From Ailurus styani (lineage: Eukaryota; Chordata; Mammalia; Carnivora; Ailuridae): a stretch of 64,000 nt of DNA. The notes beneath the pieces were generated by a model. That model saw nothing but the letters and a program-made list of their open reading frames with translations. It made no database searches and had not been told where the DNA came from. The stretch covers positions 492,851-556,850 of the forward strand of contig LNAC01000743.1 in NCBI GenBank assembly GCA_002007465.1, read 5' to 3'. Below are positions 1 to 10,730 of this stretch, in pieces (the stretch's first letter is position 1; every line of letters begins with the position of its first letter). The translations under genes were made by a program, and so were the position numbers.

Positions 1-1785
1 AGTCTTGTTGCTTTTCAGATTTCTTCTTTATCACTATATTTTGCCAATTTAATTACAATATGTCTTGTTGTGGGTATGCTTTTGTTGATTTTGTTGGGGA
101 TTCTCTGTGCCTTCTGGGTATGCATATCTGCTTCCCTCCCCAGATCAGGGAAGTTTTCAACTATTATTTCATCAGATAAATGTTCTGCCAGCTTTTCTCT
201 CTCTCCTTCTTCTGGGTTTACTATAATATGAATGTTATTATGTTTGATGGTGTCACTGATTTAACTAACTCTCTTCTCATTTTGCATAATTGTTTTTTTT
301 CTCTTTCTTTTGTTCAGCTTGATTACTTTCGATTATTCTGTATTGTAGGTAGTTAATTCACTACTCTGCTTCTTTCATCCTGACTTTCACTGCATCAAGC
401 CTGTTTCTAATCTCAGTTGTTGTACTCTTTATCTCTGTTTGATGCATTTTTTTAAATTTCTGTGTTAAAGGTCTCACTGATGTTTTCCACTCTTTTCTGA
501 AAACTGGTGAATATCTTTATGATCATTGCTTTAAATACTCCATCAGACATGCTACTTATTTGTGTTTCATTTAGATTGTGGCTGTGACCTTGTCCTGTTA
601 ATTCATTTGGGGTAAATTCTTCTGTCTTCCTATTTTCTCTAAGTTTCTGTGCCTCTTTGTATGTATTAAAAAAGTAAGCTACATTTCCTGTTCTTGAGCA
701 TAATGGCCTTATGAAGGAGAGGACCTGTAGTGTGCTGGTGTGTAATGTTCACTGTTCCCCAAGTTTGGGTGCTTCCAAGAGTGTCTCCAAGGTGTGCTGT
801 GTGTACTCTGCTTCTTTGTCTTGGCTTCTTTAACTTTTCAGGCCAGTCATCTGAAGAAGCTTTCTTTGTCTGTTGTGGGCAGTGTTTTGTCCCTGGATGT
901 GACCCATGGTAACTAAGTGTACTCTGGTCTGCTCTTGAAATGAGTGCTGTCCCCACCACCAAAATCAAAGCCGTATAAAATTTCCATTTGGAAGGCAAGG
1001 TGTGGGCATGGGTTTGGGCTAGTCTTCTAGAGGAAGGGCCTGGTGTACTGGGACTGAGGAAAGTGTGACTGGGAAGGGCAGTTTAGCAGATCATGGGAGG
1101 TGGGTTTTTCATAAGCAAGTTAGGTGTCAAGTGTTGGTGCTGTTCTGATGCCTGCAGGTGGCTCTGTGTTTATGCTGAGGTGCCGCAGTGGGAAATGGCA
1201 CCTGCCAGTTCCTTTGTTCCCGGATATGTCTCTCTGTGAATGGTGCATCTCTGGGACAGGTTCTAAAGTGAGAAAATAACCTCTACTGTGTGCCACAAGT
1301 GGTCTTCAGATTGCTGATTCTATGCTGTATATTTGTGGGCTGTTTGCCTGTTTTCTCTCCAAGAGAAGCACAATGCCTTTGAGTTCAATCTCAGCCAAGC
1401 CTGCTAACTTTTAAAACACTAGACTTTAAGCCCTGCAGGCTGTCAGTACTCATGAAATTCAGCCCCTCTTACTTTCCAAGCCAATTGCTATAAGGATTTG
1501 TTTCCCCTGTGCACTCTCCTGTGTGTTAGTCTGTCTCTAGTCCTTCTCTGTGACTGCAGCTTCCTCTAATCTTAGTGGCCATGATCCCTTTCTCTCCCAA
1601 AACATGTCCCTGCACTTTCTACCTTTTTTGATGTGGCATCTTCTCTACCTTTAGTTGTGGAGTTTGTTCTGTCAGTCTTCCAGTCTGTTTCTTGGGTATT
1701 TAGGATGATTTGATAGTTATCTAGTTGCATTTGCAGGACAAAGTGAGGCTAGTGTTCTCCTACTCTGATGCCACCTTACCCCAAC
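1..1785 (-). mobile_element. L1 LINE, 5' portion (ORF1 remnant plus 5'UTR), cut by the window edge
   Basis: Read on the minus strand, the element starts near 1785 and runs through a long, GC-richer 5'UTR. It enters a degraded ORF1 whose start codon would lie at about 548-550, and continues out of the window at base 1. The ORF1 part (1-550) aligns by eye with the ORF1 region of the L1 at 21.3-22.1 kb, for example the shared stretch around GGGGATTCTCTGTGCC at 99-114. ORF1 encodes the L1 RNA-binding chaperone. Here it contains many stops and is dead. The plus-strand open frames at 666-998 are chance frames in the 5'UTR. The rest of the element lies to the left. Confidence 0.85.
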
Positions 1786-2000
1786 TCCATAATCCATATC
1801 TTTAATGTGTAGTGAAAGGGTAAAATTCTAATTAATTAAAATCAGGTTTAAAATTTACCACTCAATAATTTAAAACATATACCAGGTATATCTGACCACA
1901 AGAACTAAATATTATTAAAAAAACTCATGTATTCTTAGTACTTAATGAGGAATAAAGAGTTGTAATTAGTAAATCTCACAGTAATGTTCAATTCATAAAT

Positions 2001-2071
2001 CACATATATCATATATATACACATATATATCAAATATAAATATATATACACACACAAACACACACGTATAT
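2001..2071. repeat. AT/CA-rich microsatellite
   Basis: Imperfect (AT)n passes into (CA)n with interruptions. It is simple sequence in otherwise unique AT-rich DNA. The stretch between 1786 and 2000 shows nothing else recognisable. Confidence 0.8.
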
Positions 2072-2231
2072 TTGATTTTAATTTTTTCTAATTTAAATTT
2101 CAGTTTGATATCTGACATTGCCTTTAGAGCAGTCATTTACAGTTTCTGTAGACTTTCATATATATCATCTTATTTTATTTTGAGCATGAAGTAGATTTTT
2201 ATTTCGTTTCATTTGTTACTTACTAAGACAG

Positions 2232-2885
2232 TGTTAAGGAGGAAGAAATTTTCTCTACCCTTCAAAATTATTTTGGATAGTTAAGAATTAAATTGACATG
2301 AGTTGAATTAATAGGAGAAAATCTGCAGGATCAGCTAAGAGGGTCTTTGGTTACATGCAGGATAGAAACCAAACACAAACTGGAGAAAATGAAAGCAGAG
2401 TTTATCAAATAGTGTAAGTGAGAGGTACAGAATAACAGACAGAGCGCTGGGGAGACTCAGAAGGGAAAGCAGAATGGGTCTTGTCATTGCTTTGGTTTAT
2501 GGGTTTATATTAGAAAAGGGTCCAAGGTACATGTTCCTTCAGGAGTCCGGGATAGGTTCTGATCAAAGACAAGTGAGTAATAGGTATTTTTTTATAAATC
2601 ATCAAAGATGGCGGTATTGATGCCAGTGTCAGCTAAGGTTTGTTTAAAGTTAATGTTCTGGGACATGTCTGGGATCTGGTTCTTCTTAGATGTAATCAGG
2701 TGTTGGTGGGCCTAGGACAAAACTCAGAGAAAGATTAATTTTCTTGCTTCCCCTTGGAGTGGGACTATAGCTTCTTTAATTTTTACTCAGATGCAAAATA
2801 ATATATCATGATTAAATGGGGCCTAGCAGAAATGGAGATTTTTCTAAAATAGAATCCTTTCAGCTTCCCTATCTCAGAACAATTT
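2232..2885 (+). mobile_element. Possible ancient solitary LTR (ERVL-type), boundaries uncertain
   Basis: This stretch is more GC-rich and more structured than its surroundings. It begins TGTTAAGGAGGAAGAAATTT and appears to end in a CA near 2880, as an LTR would. The overall look resembles old mammalian ERVL LTRs such as the LTR33 group, but this is recognition by eye without alignment. No internal retroviral genes and no clear flanking duplication are seen. It could instead be unique sequence. Confidence 0.3.
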
Positions 2886-3539
2886 GTTTTGGAGGTGAAA
2901 TATACCTTGGAGTTCAACTATCCTGATTCTTCCAAGCATTTTCTACCAAGGTGTCCCCACCAGAAAAAGAAAAACAACTGGCCACTTTAGTGACCTTGGA
3001 ATTCATCAAAATATAGTATTACCTTTAAGTATTACACTTTAATTATTGAAAAATAAGGACATTTTGAATTCCACTCTTCACTGTTTTGTACTTGTTAAGA
3101 AAAATAGAATCATTTTTATGTCATATGATTTTATTTATGTTACTGCCATTGAATTAGAATCAGCTAAAGTTCTTCCATTGTCTATATTTAAATACTTAAA
3201 TTCAGCCTGGCATTCAATATGCTCTAGTATCCGGATTTAGTCTAGTTAAAAACATATAAAGTTTAGAATCAGAAGTATCTATATGAGTTGCACAGTTCAA
3301 ACACAAATATCCAACTATCATCCCTTCAGTAATCCCCCATTTCAAATAAATTGGGTATTCTTTATCCTAAAACACTTCTCTGCTGTTAATTTTTCAATGC
3401 CAACAAAGAATGACTGAACTACCTTCATATATATTACAATCTGTCCCCTGGATTCTATGAGAGTCACCTTTCTATGTCTCTTCTAATGTGCCCTATTCCC
3501 CAAGTATAAAACTACACATAGTCCTGCAAAGGAGTCATA

Positions 3540-3815
3540 CTTTCTTGCCTCAGCACCTTTCTGTAGCATAGCCCTTCCTACTGCCACTATTCCACATTCA
3601 ACCAACCTTCTGTACTGTTATTAGACTTTCCTTTATTTCTTTAGTCTTCAAAAATACCTCCATTCTTGAATTAGCACATTGTAATATAATTATTTATTTA
3701 TATATGTGTGTTTTCCATTTGAATACCAGAGTTTTAATGTCAGGTTTCTTGTGACATTTATCTTTGTTTCTGAAGTGCTTAACATAATATCTGACACAAT
3801 GTAGAAGCCTCATTA
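3540..3815 (+). mobile_element. Ancient L2 LINE 3' end fragment
   Basis: The order of motifs matches the L2 3' end. There is an AGCACATTGTAATATAATTA segment, then a TTTATTTATATATGTGTG stretch, a degenerate 'end of growth/agg' segment, and a final GCTTAACATAATATCTGACA block that corresponds to the 'cctagcacagtgcctggcac' tail. Divergence is high, as expected for a Mesozoic repeat. The 5' limit is uncertain. Confidence 0.55.
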
Positions 3816-3904
3816 TTTTTTTATAAAAGCCATGCTATATAATATTAGTATTAGAAAGGAGCTTGGGGATTATCTAGTTTTACAACTACTTTTACACATA
3901 TAAA

Positions 3905-4315
3905 TTTTATTCAGTGTACAGACAGTACAATATTGGTTTCTGGAGTAGAATTCAGTAATTCATCACTTACATACAACACTCAGTGCTCATCACAACAAAT
4001 GCCCATCATACATTTAGCCCATCCCCCACCCACCTTCCTCCATCAACCAGGTTTCTTCTCTATCATTAAGAGTTTCTTATGGTTTATTTCCTTCTCTTTT
4101 TTTTTCTTTATCCCCTTCGCATATGTTCATCTGATTTCTTTCTTAAATTCTACATATGAGTGAGATCATATGCTATTTGGCTTTCTCTGACTGCCTTATT
4201 TCATTTTGCATAATACACTCTGGTTCCACCCATGTCTTTGTAAATGGTAAGATTACTTTTTCTTTTTCTTTTTCTTTTTCTTTTTTTTTTTTTGATGGCT
4301 GACTACATTTTTAAG
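3905..4315 (-). mobile_element. L1 3' end fragment
   Basis: Minus-strand L1 3'UTR plus the last bases of ORF2. The pattern 'agtgctcatcac..aaatgcccatcat' and 'tgagtgagatcatatg' recurs in the other L1 3' ends here (17.1, 41.4 and 59.4 kb). An impure (TTTTC)n tract occupies about 4258-4293, where other copies have the TTTTTGATGGCTGAGTAA segment. The open frame at 3933-4163 is not a gene. Confidence 0.8.
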
Positions 4316-4536
4316 GAAAGGAAAATTTTGTTCCATACAGCAATAGGAATTTCCCAAATTTATAAGGCTGTTACTTTGTAGTGAAAAAGATTCTTTAATT
4401 CATATTAAAGTATGGTAAATGGAAGAAATATTTGACTATTAACATCTGTTTTGGTATTTATGTAGGCTCTACCATGATGATCTCTAAGTATTTAGATGAA
4501 AACATTGGGTTTATGACGGGGAGAAAATTATTTTTT

Positions 4537-4735
4537 TTTAAAGATTTTATTTATTTATTTGACATAGAGAGAGAGAGATTACAAGTAGGCAGAGAGGCAG
4601 GCAGAGAGACAGGGAGAGGAGGAAGCAGGCTCCCTGCTGAGCAAAGAGCCCGATGCGGGCCTGGATCCCAGGACCCTGAGATCATGACCTGAGCCGAAAG
4701 CAGAGGCTTTAACCCACTGAGCCACCCAGGCGCCC
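4537..4735 (-). mobile_element. CAN-SINE, mustelid-type
   Basis: Full-length tRNA-derived SINE in reverse. It has a T-rich tail, an AAGATTTTATTTATTTATTT block, a CT-rich region and a head ending GCCACCCAGGCGCCC. The TSD AGAAAATTATTTTTTT is present at 4522-4537 and again from 4736, perfect over about 15 bp, so the insertion is fairly young. Confidence 0.95.
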
Positions 4736-4754
4736 AGAAAATTATTTTTTTAAC

Positions 4755-5777
4755 TTTACTTATTTCCCAATTGACTTGGAATTTTGACAGAAGAATGTCC
4801 AATGTTTTCTTACATATAATAGTAGTACAATTCTGATACAAACCAAAGGAAATATGAATCATACAGACTAGAGATTTCAATAGAATATTTTAAATTTCAC
4901 TCCAGGAGCGCTTGAGGCTTAGAAAAGTCTGAGATCTTAAAATATCATACTTAATACTTCAGATAGAAAGCACTACTGCATTTCCAAAGCCATAATTTTA
5001 CTTTCAAAATAGGTGTTCACTATTTGTAAAACATTTTCATTACTGTAGCTTTTAATCAATTTTAACAAGGTTCTGTCCTTGTTATAGCTAAAATAATTAT
5101 TACTAAGGAGTCTTAATTTATAAACTATTATTATAAAAGTCCTAGAAAGTCCCTTTGTCAAGTACATATATGTTTCCTAGGTGACTCTGTGTTTCACTAT
5201 ACATCATTCAAAATATCATACTTTAATCTTGTCAATACTTTTTCATTTTACATGCTTCTATCATAGTGCTCATTAAGTCTTTTCTTAACTGCCTACTTCC
5301 TCATGAACTCTGTGTTCTGTTCCTTGGACATTTGTAGAAAGTAAGTCAATTTGCTGAATGAAAAGTTGAATAAACCATCTTTTAAAGTACATCTTTAAGA
5401 AACTCTTAGATGAATTGATACACTGTTACTAATACCATAATATAAGAGAATATAGCAAATATTTTTCTAGCTATCTAAAAATATAGAGTTCATGGGAAAG
5501 GGGACAGTTAAGAAAAAAAATTAAATCAAAGCTTAAGTAAGCACTTGAAGCACTATGTGGAAATGAGAAAACAAATTTTAAACTATCCAATATTGCACTC
5601 AATTTATGGGTGACTTGGCATGCTTTACTGGAGTAAGGAAATAAGACAAAGCACTTTTAAAAATATCAGAAAATATACTGACCCTCATGAAGAAATGTTG
5701 TTTTAAATGGAATGTGGAAAAGGTGAGAACTGAGTTGAAATAATTAACTTCCTATGAAAATATGTTTGCCATCCTAT
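4755..5777. other. Unique AT-rich sequence, no gene seen
   Basis: No open frame with gene-like features and no RNA gene is visible. A weak trace at about 5270-5350 (GTGCTCATTAAGT...TTGCTGAATGAA) could be a very old MIR or L2 tail, but it is too diverged to assign. Confidence 0.6.
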
Positions 5778-6888
5778 AGATCTGTGTTTTAGAACAGACT
5801 GAAGCAAGATGGCGGAGGAGTAGGAGACCGATTATCATCAGGTCCCAGAAATTCACCCAGATAGATATCAAACTATTCTGAATACCTATAAATTCTACAG
5901 GAGATCAAAGAGAAGAAGAGCAGCAATTCTAGGAACAGAAAATCGACCACTTTCCAGAAGGTAGGACGTGTGGATAAGTGAATCTGAGGTGATGGGAAGA
6001 CAGACCCTGGGGGGAGGGGCCGGCTCCCAGCAAGTGAGAGAGCAGCGGAGCACAAAGTCAGAACTTTTAGAAGTTGCCTCCACTGAGGGTCATCGCCCCA
6101 AAGGACAAGCGGTGAGTGAAGACCTCACGGGGACATTGTGGTCTCAGGAACCATGGAGACACCAAAAGACCAGGGATATCTGAGCATGACAGAAATCCCA
6201 GGTATCTGAGAAGAGGAGCTGACTGGAGAAATGGAGCCAAGCTGAGAAGGTGTCTCTCAGCTTGGTTTTACCTTTGGCGGTGATCCAAAGAACAGCCGGG
6301 CCACTGCTCTGTGAGCAGGGACCCCACAGGCGGCAGACCCAGAGAGACCCACTCCTTCCTCCTCTGGGAGGAGCAGCATGGGAGCAGCTGCAGGAATCTG
6401 ACAGGTTTGGAGATTCTAAACAGGGTCACGTGCCAGAGGTAGAAATGCTCAGTCACAGGCCGGGTGAGCTTGGAGTGTGGCCAGAGACCAAGGAGACAGG
6501 AGGGACTGACTGCTTTTCTCTGAGGGTGCACTGAGGAGTGAGGCCCTGAGCTCTCAACTCCTCTGGGTCAGAGACTGGGAGACCGCCATTTTTATTCCCG
6601 TCCTCCAAAGCTGATCAGAAAGCATTCAAAAAACAAAAGCTTCTGAGAGCGAACCTGAGATGATTACTTAGCCTGGCCTCTGGCGAGGGCGGTGCAATTC
6701 CACCTCAGGCAAAGACACTTGAGAACCACAGCAACAGGCCCCTCCCCCAGAAGACCAGCAAAAACATCCGGCCAAAGCCAACTTCAAGATCAATGAGAAT
6801 TGTGGAACTCCAGAGCGAGGGGAAAGCAAGCAGAAAATTAATGGCTTTTTCCCCATGATTCTTTAGTCATTCAAAAGTAATTCTTTGA

Positions 6889-7086
6889 CGGAGCCTGGGT
6901 GGCTCAGTGGGTTAAAGCCTCTGCCTTCAGCTCAGGTCATGATCTCAGGGTCCTGGGATCGAGGCCCACATTGGGCTCTCTGCTCAGCAGGGAGCCTGCT
7001 TCCTCCTCTCTCTCTGTCTGCCTCTCAGCCTACTTGTGATCTCTCTCCCTCTGTGAAATAAATAAATAAAATCTTTAAAAAAAAGT
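6889..7086 (+). mobile_element. CAN-SINE inserted in the L1 5'UTR
   Basis: Head GCCTGGGTGGCTCAGTGGG, body and A-rich tail AAATAAATAAATAAAATCTTT are all present. The TSD AGTAATTCTTTGA is at 6876-6888 and 7087-7099. It is inserted in the 5'UTR of the L1 at 5792-15142 and is therefore younger than that element. Confidence 0.95.
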
Positions 7087-7427
7087 AGTAATTCTTTGAA
7101 TTTTATTTTTTCTCATACTCTTTTCTTTTAAATTTTTCCCTTTTCCTATTTTAACCTTTTCTAACTATTATATCTTATCAACAAATTTTATTTTTTTAAA
7201 TTTTTATTGTTATAGTAAAATTTTATCCCTTCATTGTATTTAACCTTATTTTTTGTATACATATAGGGTCTGCTCAATTCACCAGTGTAATAGAGAGAGA
7301 GAGATACAGAGATAGAGCTAGAGTCAGTTACAGAGATAGATATAGAAACAGAAATAGAAAATATAGATAAAGATATAGGGAATTGCTTTATTTTATTTTA
7401 TTTTATTATTTTTTTGTTTGCTTGATT

Positions 7428-7428
<1 letters not shown>

Positions 7429-7461
<33 letters not shown>
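7429..7461. repeat. (GTT)n microsatellite in the L1 5'UTR
   Basis: About eleven GTT units occur inside the L1 5'UTR, upstream of ORF1. A purine-rich GA tract lies at 7291-7377. The 68-residue open frame over this region is mostly poly-valine and is an artefact of the repeat. Confidence 0.9.
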
Positions 7462-7463
<2 letters not shown>

Positions 7464-7672
7464 TCCCTCTTTCCTCTACCCCCGTTTCTAGGTCTCTTCT
7501 GATTAGGTTAGTGTATAATTCTCTGGGGTCATTGCTACACTTTAGAATTTTGTTCTATCATCCATCTTTTCTTATCTGCAAAAAAATGACAATGCAGAAA
7601 AAATCAACACAAAAAAATGAATAAGAGGCAGTAACAATGGCTAGGGATCTAATCTATGCAGACATTAGTAAC

Positions 7673-8490
7673 ATGACAGAACTAGAGTTCAGAATGAGGA
7701 TTATTAAGGTGCTGGTCCGGCTTAAAAAAGCATGGAAGATAATAGAGAATCCTTCCCTAGAGAAATAAAAATCCTTTCTGAAGAAATAAAAGAACTTAAC
7801 TCTAAACAAGCTGAAATAAAAAAGCCATTAATGAGGTACAATAAAAAAATGGAGGCTCCTACTGCTAGGATAAATGAGGCAGAAGACAGAATTAGTGATT
7901 TAGAATACCAAATGTCAGGGAATAAAGAAGAGGGGGAAAAGAGAGACAAGAAACCACTAGACCATGAGGGGAGAATTCGAGAGATAAGTGATACCATAAG
8001 ATGAAACAATATTAGAATAATTGGGATCCCAGGAAAGGAAGGGGGGCAGAAGGTATATTTGAGCAAATTATAATACAGACTTTCCCTAATATGGTGAAGG
8101 GAACAAGCACCAAAATCCAGGAGGACCAGAGAACTTCCGTCAAAATCAATAAAAATAGGGCCATACCCCGTCATCTAATAGTAAAATTTACAAGTCTTAG
8201 TGACAAAGAGAAAATCCTGAAAGCAGTTCGGACAAGATGGTATAATATACCATGGTAGAAATATTAAACTGACAACAGATCTATCCACAGAGACCTGGCA
8301 GGCCAGAAAGAACTGGCATGATATATTCAGAGCACTAAACGAGAAAAATATGCAGCCAAGAATACTAAAACCAGCTAGGCTGTCATTGAAAATAGAAGGA
8401 GAGAAAAAAAGCTTCCAGGAGAAACAAAAACTAAAGGAAATTGCAAACACCAAGCCAGCCCTGCAGGAAATATTGAAAGGGGTCCTTTAA
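7673..8490 (+). pseudogene. L1 ORF1 (RNA-binding chaperone) remnant
   Basis: In active L1s ORF1p forms coiled-coil trimers that coat L1 RNA. The likely start is ATG 7673 (MTELEFRMRII..), but that frame ends at about 7768. The frame then shifts, and 7732-8004 encodes the coiled-coil part (INEAEDRISDLEYQM). Further shifts follow before the C-terminal domain (DLSTETWQARK-like at about 8275-8310; ALQEILKGVL at 8460-8487, then TAA). The length of about 272 codons is normal for carnivore ORF1. Frameshifts and an internal stop make it inactive. Confidence 0.9.
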
Positions 8491-9518
8491 GCAAGGAGAG
8501 CCTAAAAGAAACACAGACCAGAAAGGAAGAGACACGATATACACTAACAGTCATATTACCGGCAATATAATGGCTCTACATTCATATCTCTCAATATTTA
8601 CCCTGAATGTAAATGGATTAATGCCCCAACTAAAATACAGAGTAGCAGAAAGTATAAAAAAAACAAGACCCATCGATATGCTGTCTACAAGAAACTCATT
8701 TTACACACCAAAACACCTCCAGATTTAAAGTGAGGGGGTGGAAAACAATTCGCCATGCCAATGGACAGCAAAAGAAAGCTGGAGTGGCAAGCCTTATATC
8801 AAATAAATTAGATTTTAAACCAAAGAATATCATAAAAGATGAGGAAGGACACTGTATCATACTTAAAGGATCTGTCCAACAAGAAGATTTAACAATCATA
8901 AATATCTATGCCCCTAACATGGGAGCAGGCAATTATATGAACCAATTAATAACAAAATCAAAGAAACACATTGAAAATAATACAATATTAGTAGGGGACT
9001 TTACACCCCCCTTACTGAAATGGAAAGATCATCAAAGCAAAAGATCAACAAGGAAATAAAGGCTTTAAATGACACCCTGGACCAGTGGGACATCACAGAT
9101 ATATTTGGATCATTCCATCCCAAAACAACAGAATACAAATTCCTCTGGTGCACGTGGAACATTCTCCAGAATAGACCATATTGTGGGTTACAAATCGGGT
9201 CTCAACAGATACCAAAAGTTTGGTATCATTCCCTGCATATTTTCAGACCATAATGATCTGAAACTAGAAGTCAACCACAAGAGGAAAGTTGGAAAGAACT
9301 CAAATACATGGAGGCTAAAGAACATCCTACACTATGAAGAGTTTTGATTAAGAAAGGGTGCTGTAATTTGTCAAATGCTTTTTCAGCATCTATTGAGAGG
9401 ATCATATGGTTCTTGTTCTTTCTTTTATTAATGTCTTGTATCACGTTGATTGATTTGCGAATGTTACACCAAACTTGCATCCCAGGAATAAATCCCACTT
9501 GGTCATGGTGAATAATCC

Positions 9519-10730
9519 CTTTAATGTGCTGTTGGATCCTATTGGCTAGTATTTTGTTGAGGATTTTTGCATCTGTGTTCATCAAAGATATTGGTCTGTG
9601 ATTCTCCTTCTTGATTGGGTCTTTGCCTGGTTTGGGGATCAAGGTAATGNNNNNNNNNNNNNNNNNNNNNNNNNNNNNNNNNNNNNNNNNNNNNNNNNNN
9701 NNNNNNNNNNNNNNNNNNNNNNNNNNNNNNNNNNNNNNNNNNNNNNNNNNNNNNNNNNNNNNNNNNNNNNNNNNNNNNNNNNNNNNNNNNNNNNNNNNNN
9801 NNNNNNNNNNNNNNNNNNNNNNNNNNNNNNNNNNNNNNNNNNNNNNNNNNNNNNNNNNNNNNNNNNNNNNNNNNNNNNNNNNNNNNNNNNNNNNNNNNNN
9901 NNNNNNNNNNNNNNNNNNNNNNNNNNNNNNNNNNNNNNNNNNNNNNNNNNNNNNNNNNNNNNNNNNNNNNNNNNNNNNNNNNNNNNNNNNNNNNNNNNNN
10001 NNNNNNNNNNNNNNNNNNNNNNNNNNNNNNNNNNNNNNNNNNNNNNNNNNNNNNNNNNNNNNNNNNNNNNNNNNNNNNNNNNNNNNNNNNNNNNNNNNNN
10101 NNNNNNNNNNNNNNNNNNNNNNNNNNNNNNNNNNNNNNNNNNNNNNNNNNNNNNNNNNNNNNNNNNNNNNNNNNNNNNNNNNNNNNNNNNNNNNNNNNNN
10201 NNNNNNNNNNNNNNNNNNNNNNNNNNNNNNNNNNNNNNNNNNNNNNNNNNNNNNNNNNNNNNNNNNNNNNNNNNNNNNNNNNNNNNNNNNNNNNNNNNNN
10301 NNNNNNNNNNNNNNNNNNNNNNNNNNNNNNNNNNNNNNNNNNNNNNNNNNNNNNNNNNNNNNNNNNNNNNNNNNNNNNNNNNNNNNNNNNNNNNNNNNNN
10401 NNNNNNNNNNNNNNNNNNNNNNNNNNNNNNNNNNNNNNNNNNNNNNNNNNNNNNNNNNNNNNNNNNNNNNNNNNNNNNNNNNNNNNNNNNNNNNNNNNNN
10501 NNNNNNNNNNNNNNNNNNNNNNNNNNNNNNNNNNNNNNNNNNNNNNNNNNNNNNNNNNNNNNNNNNNNNNNNNNNNNNNNNNNNNNNNNNNNNNNNNNNC
10601 TTTAATGTGCTGTTGGATCCTATTGGCTAGTATTTTGTTGAGGATTTTTGCATCTGTGTTCATCAAAGATATTGGTCTGTGATTCTCCTTCTTGATTGGG
10701 TCTTTGCCTGGTTTGGGGATCAAGGTAATG
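9519..10730. repeat. Identical 131-bp copies flanking the gap
   Basis: Bases 9519-9649 and 10600-10730 are identical by eye over 131 bp (CTTTAATGTGCTGTTGGATC ... CAAGGTAATG). The left copy ends exactly at the gap and the right copy begins exactly at it. The sequence is antisense L1 ORF2. This is probably an unmerged contig overlap and not a real duplication. Confidence 0.9.
9650..10599. other. Assembly gap (950 N)
   Basis: A run of 950 unresolved bases within the antisense arm of the nested L1. The bases on both sides are an identical 131-bp segment, so the gap probably does not represent missing sequence (see findings). Open frames crossing it are meaningless. Confidence 0.99.

Noticed and set aside
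6889..7086. tRNA gene signals (A and B box-like words) in SINE heads
   Set aside because: CAN-SINEs derive from a tRNA and keep promoter-like words. None folds as a complete tRNA with intact arms by eye.
7732..8004. 90-codon coiled-coil open frame as a new gene
   Set aside because: It is the coiled-coil part of L1 ORF1.
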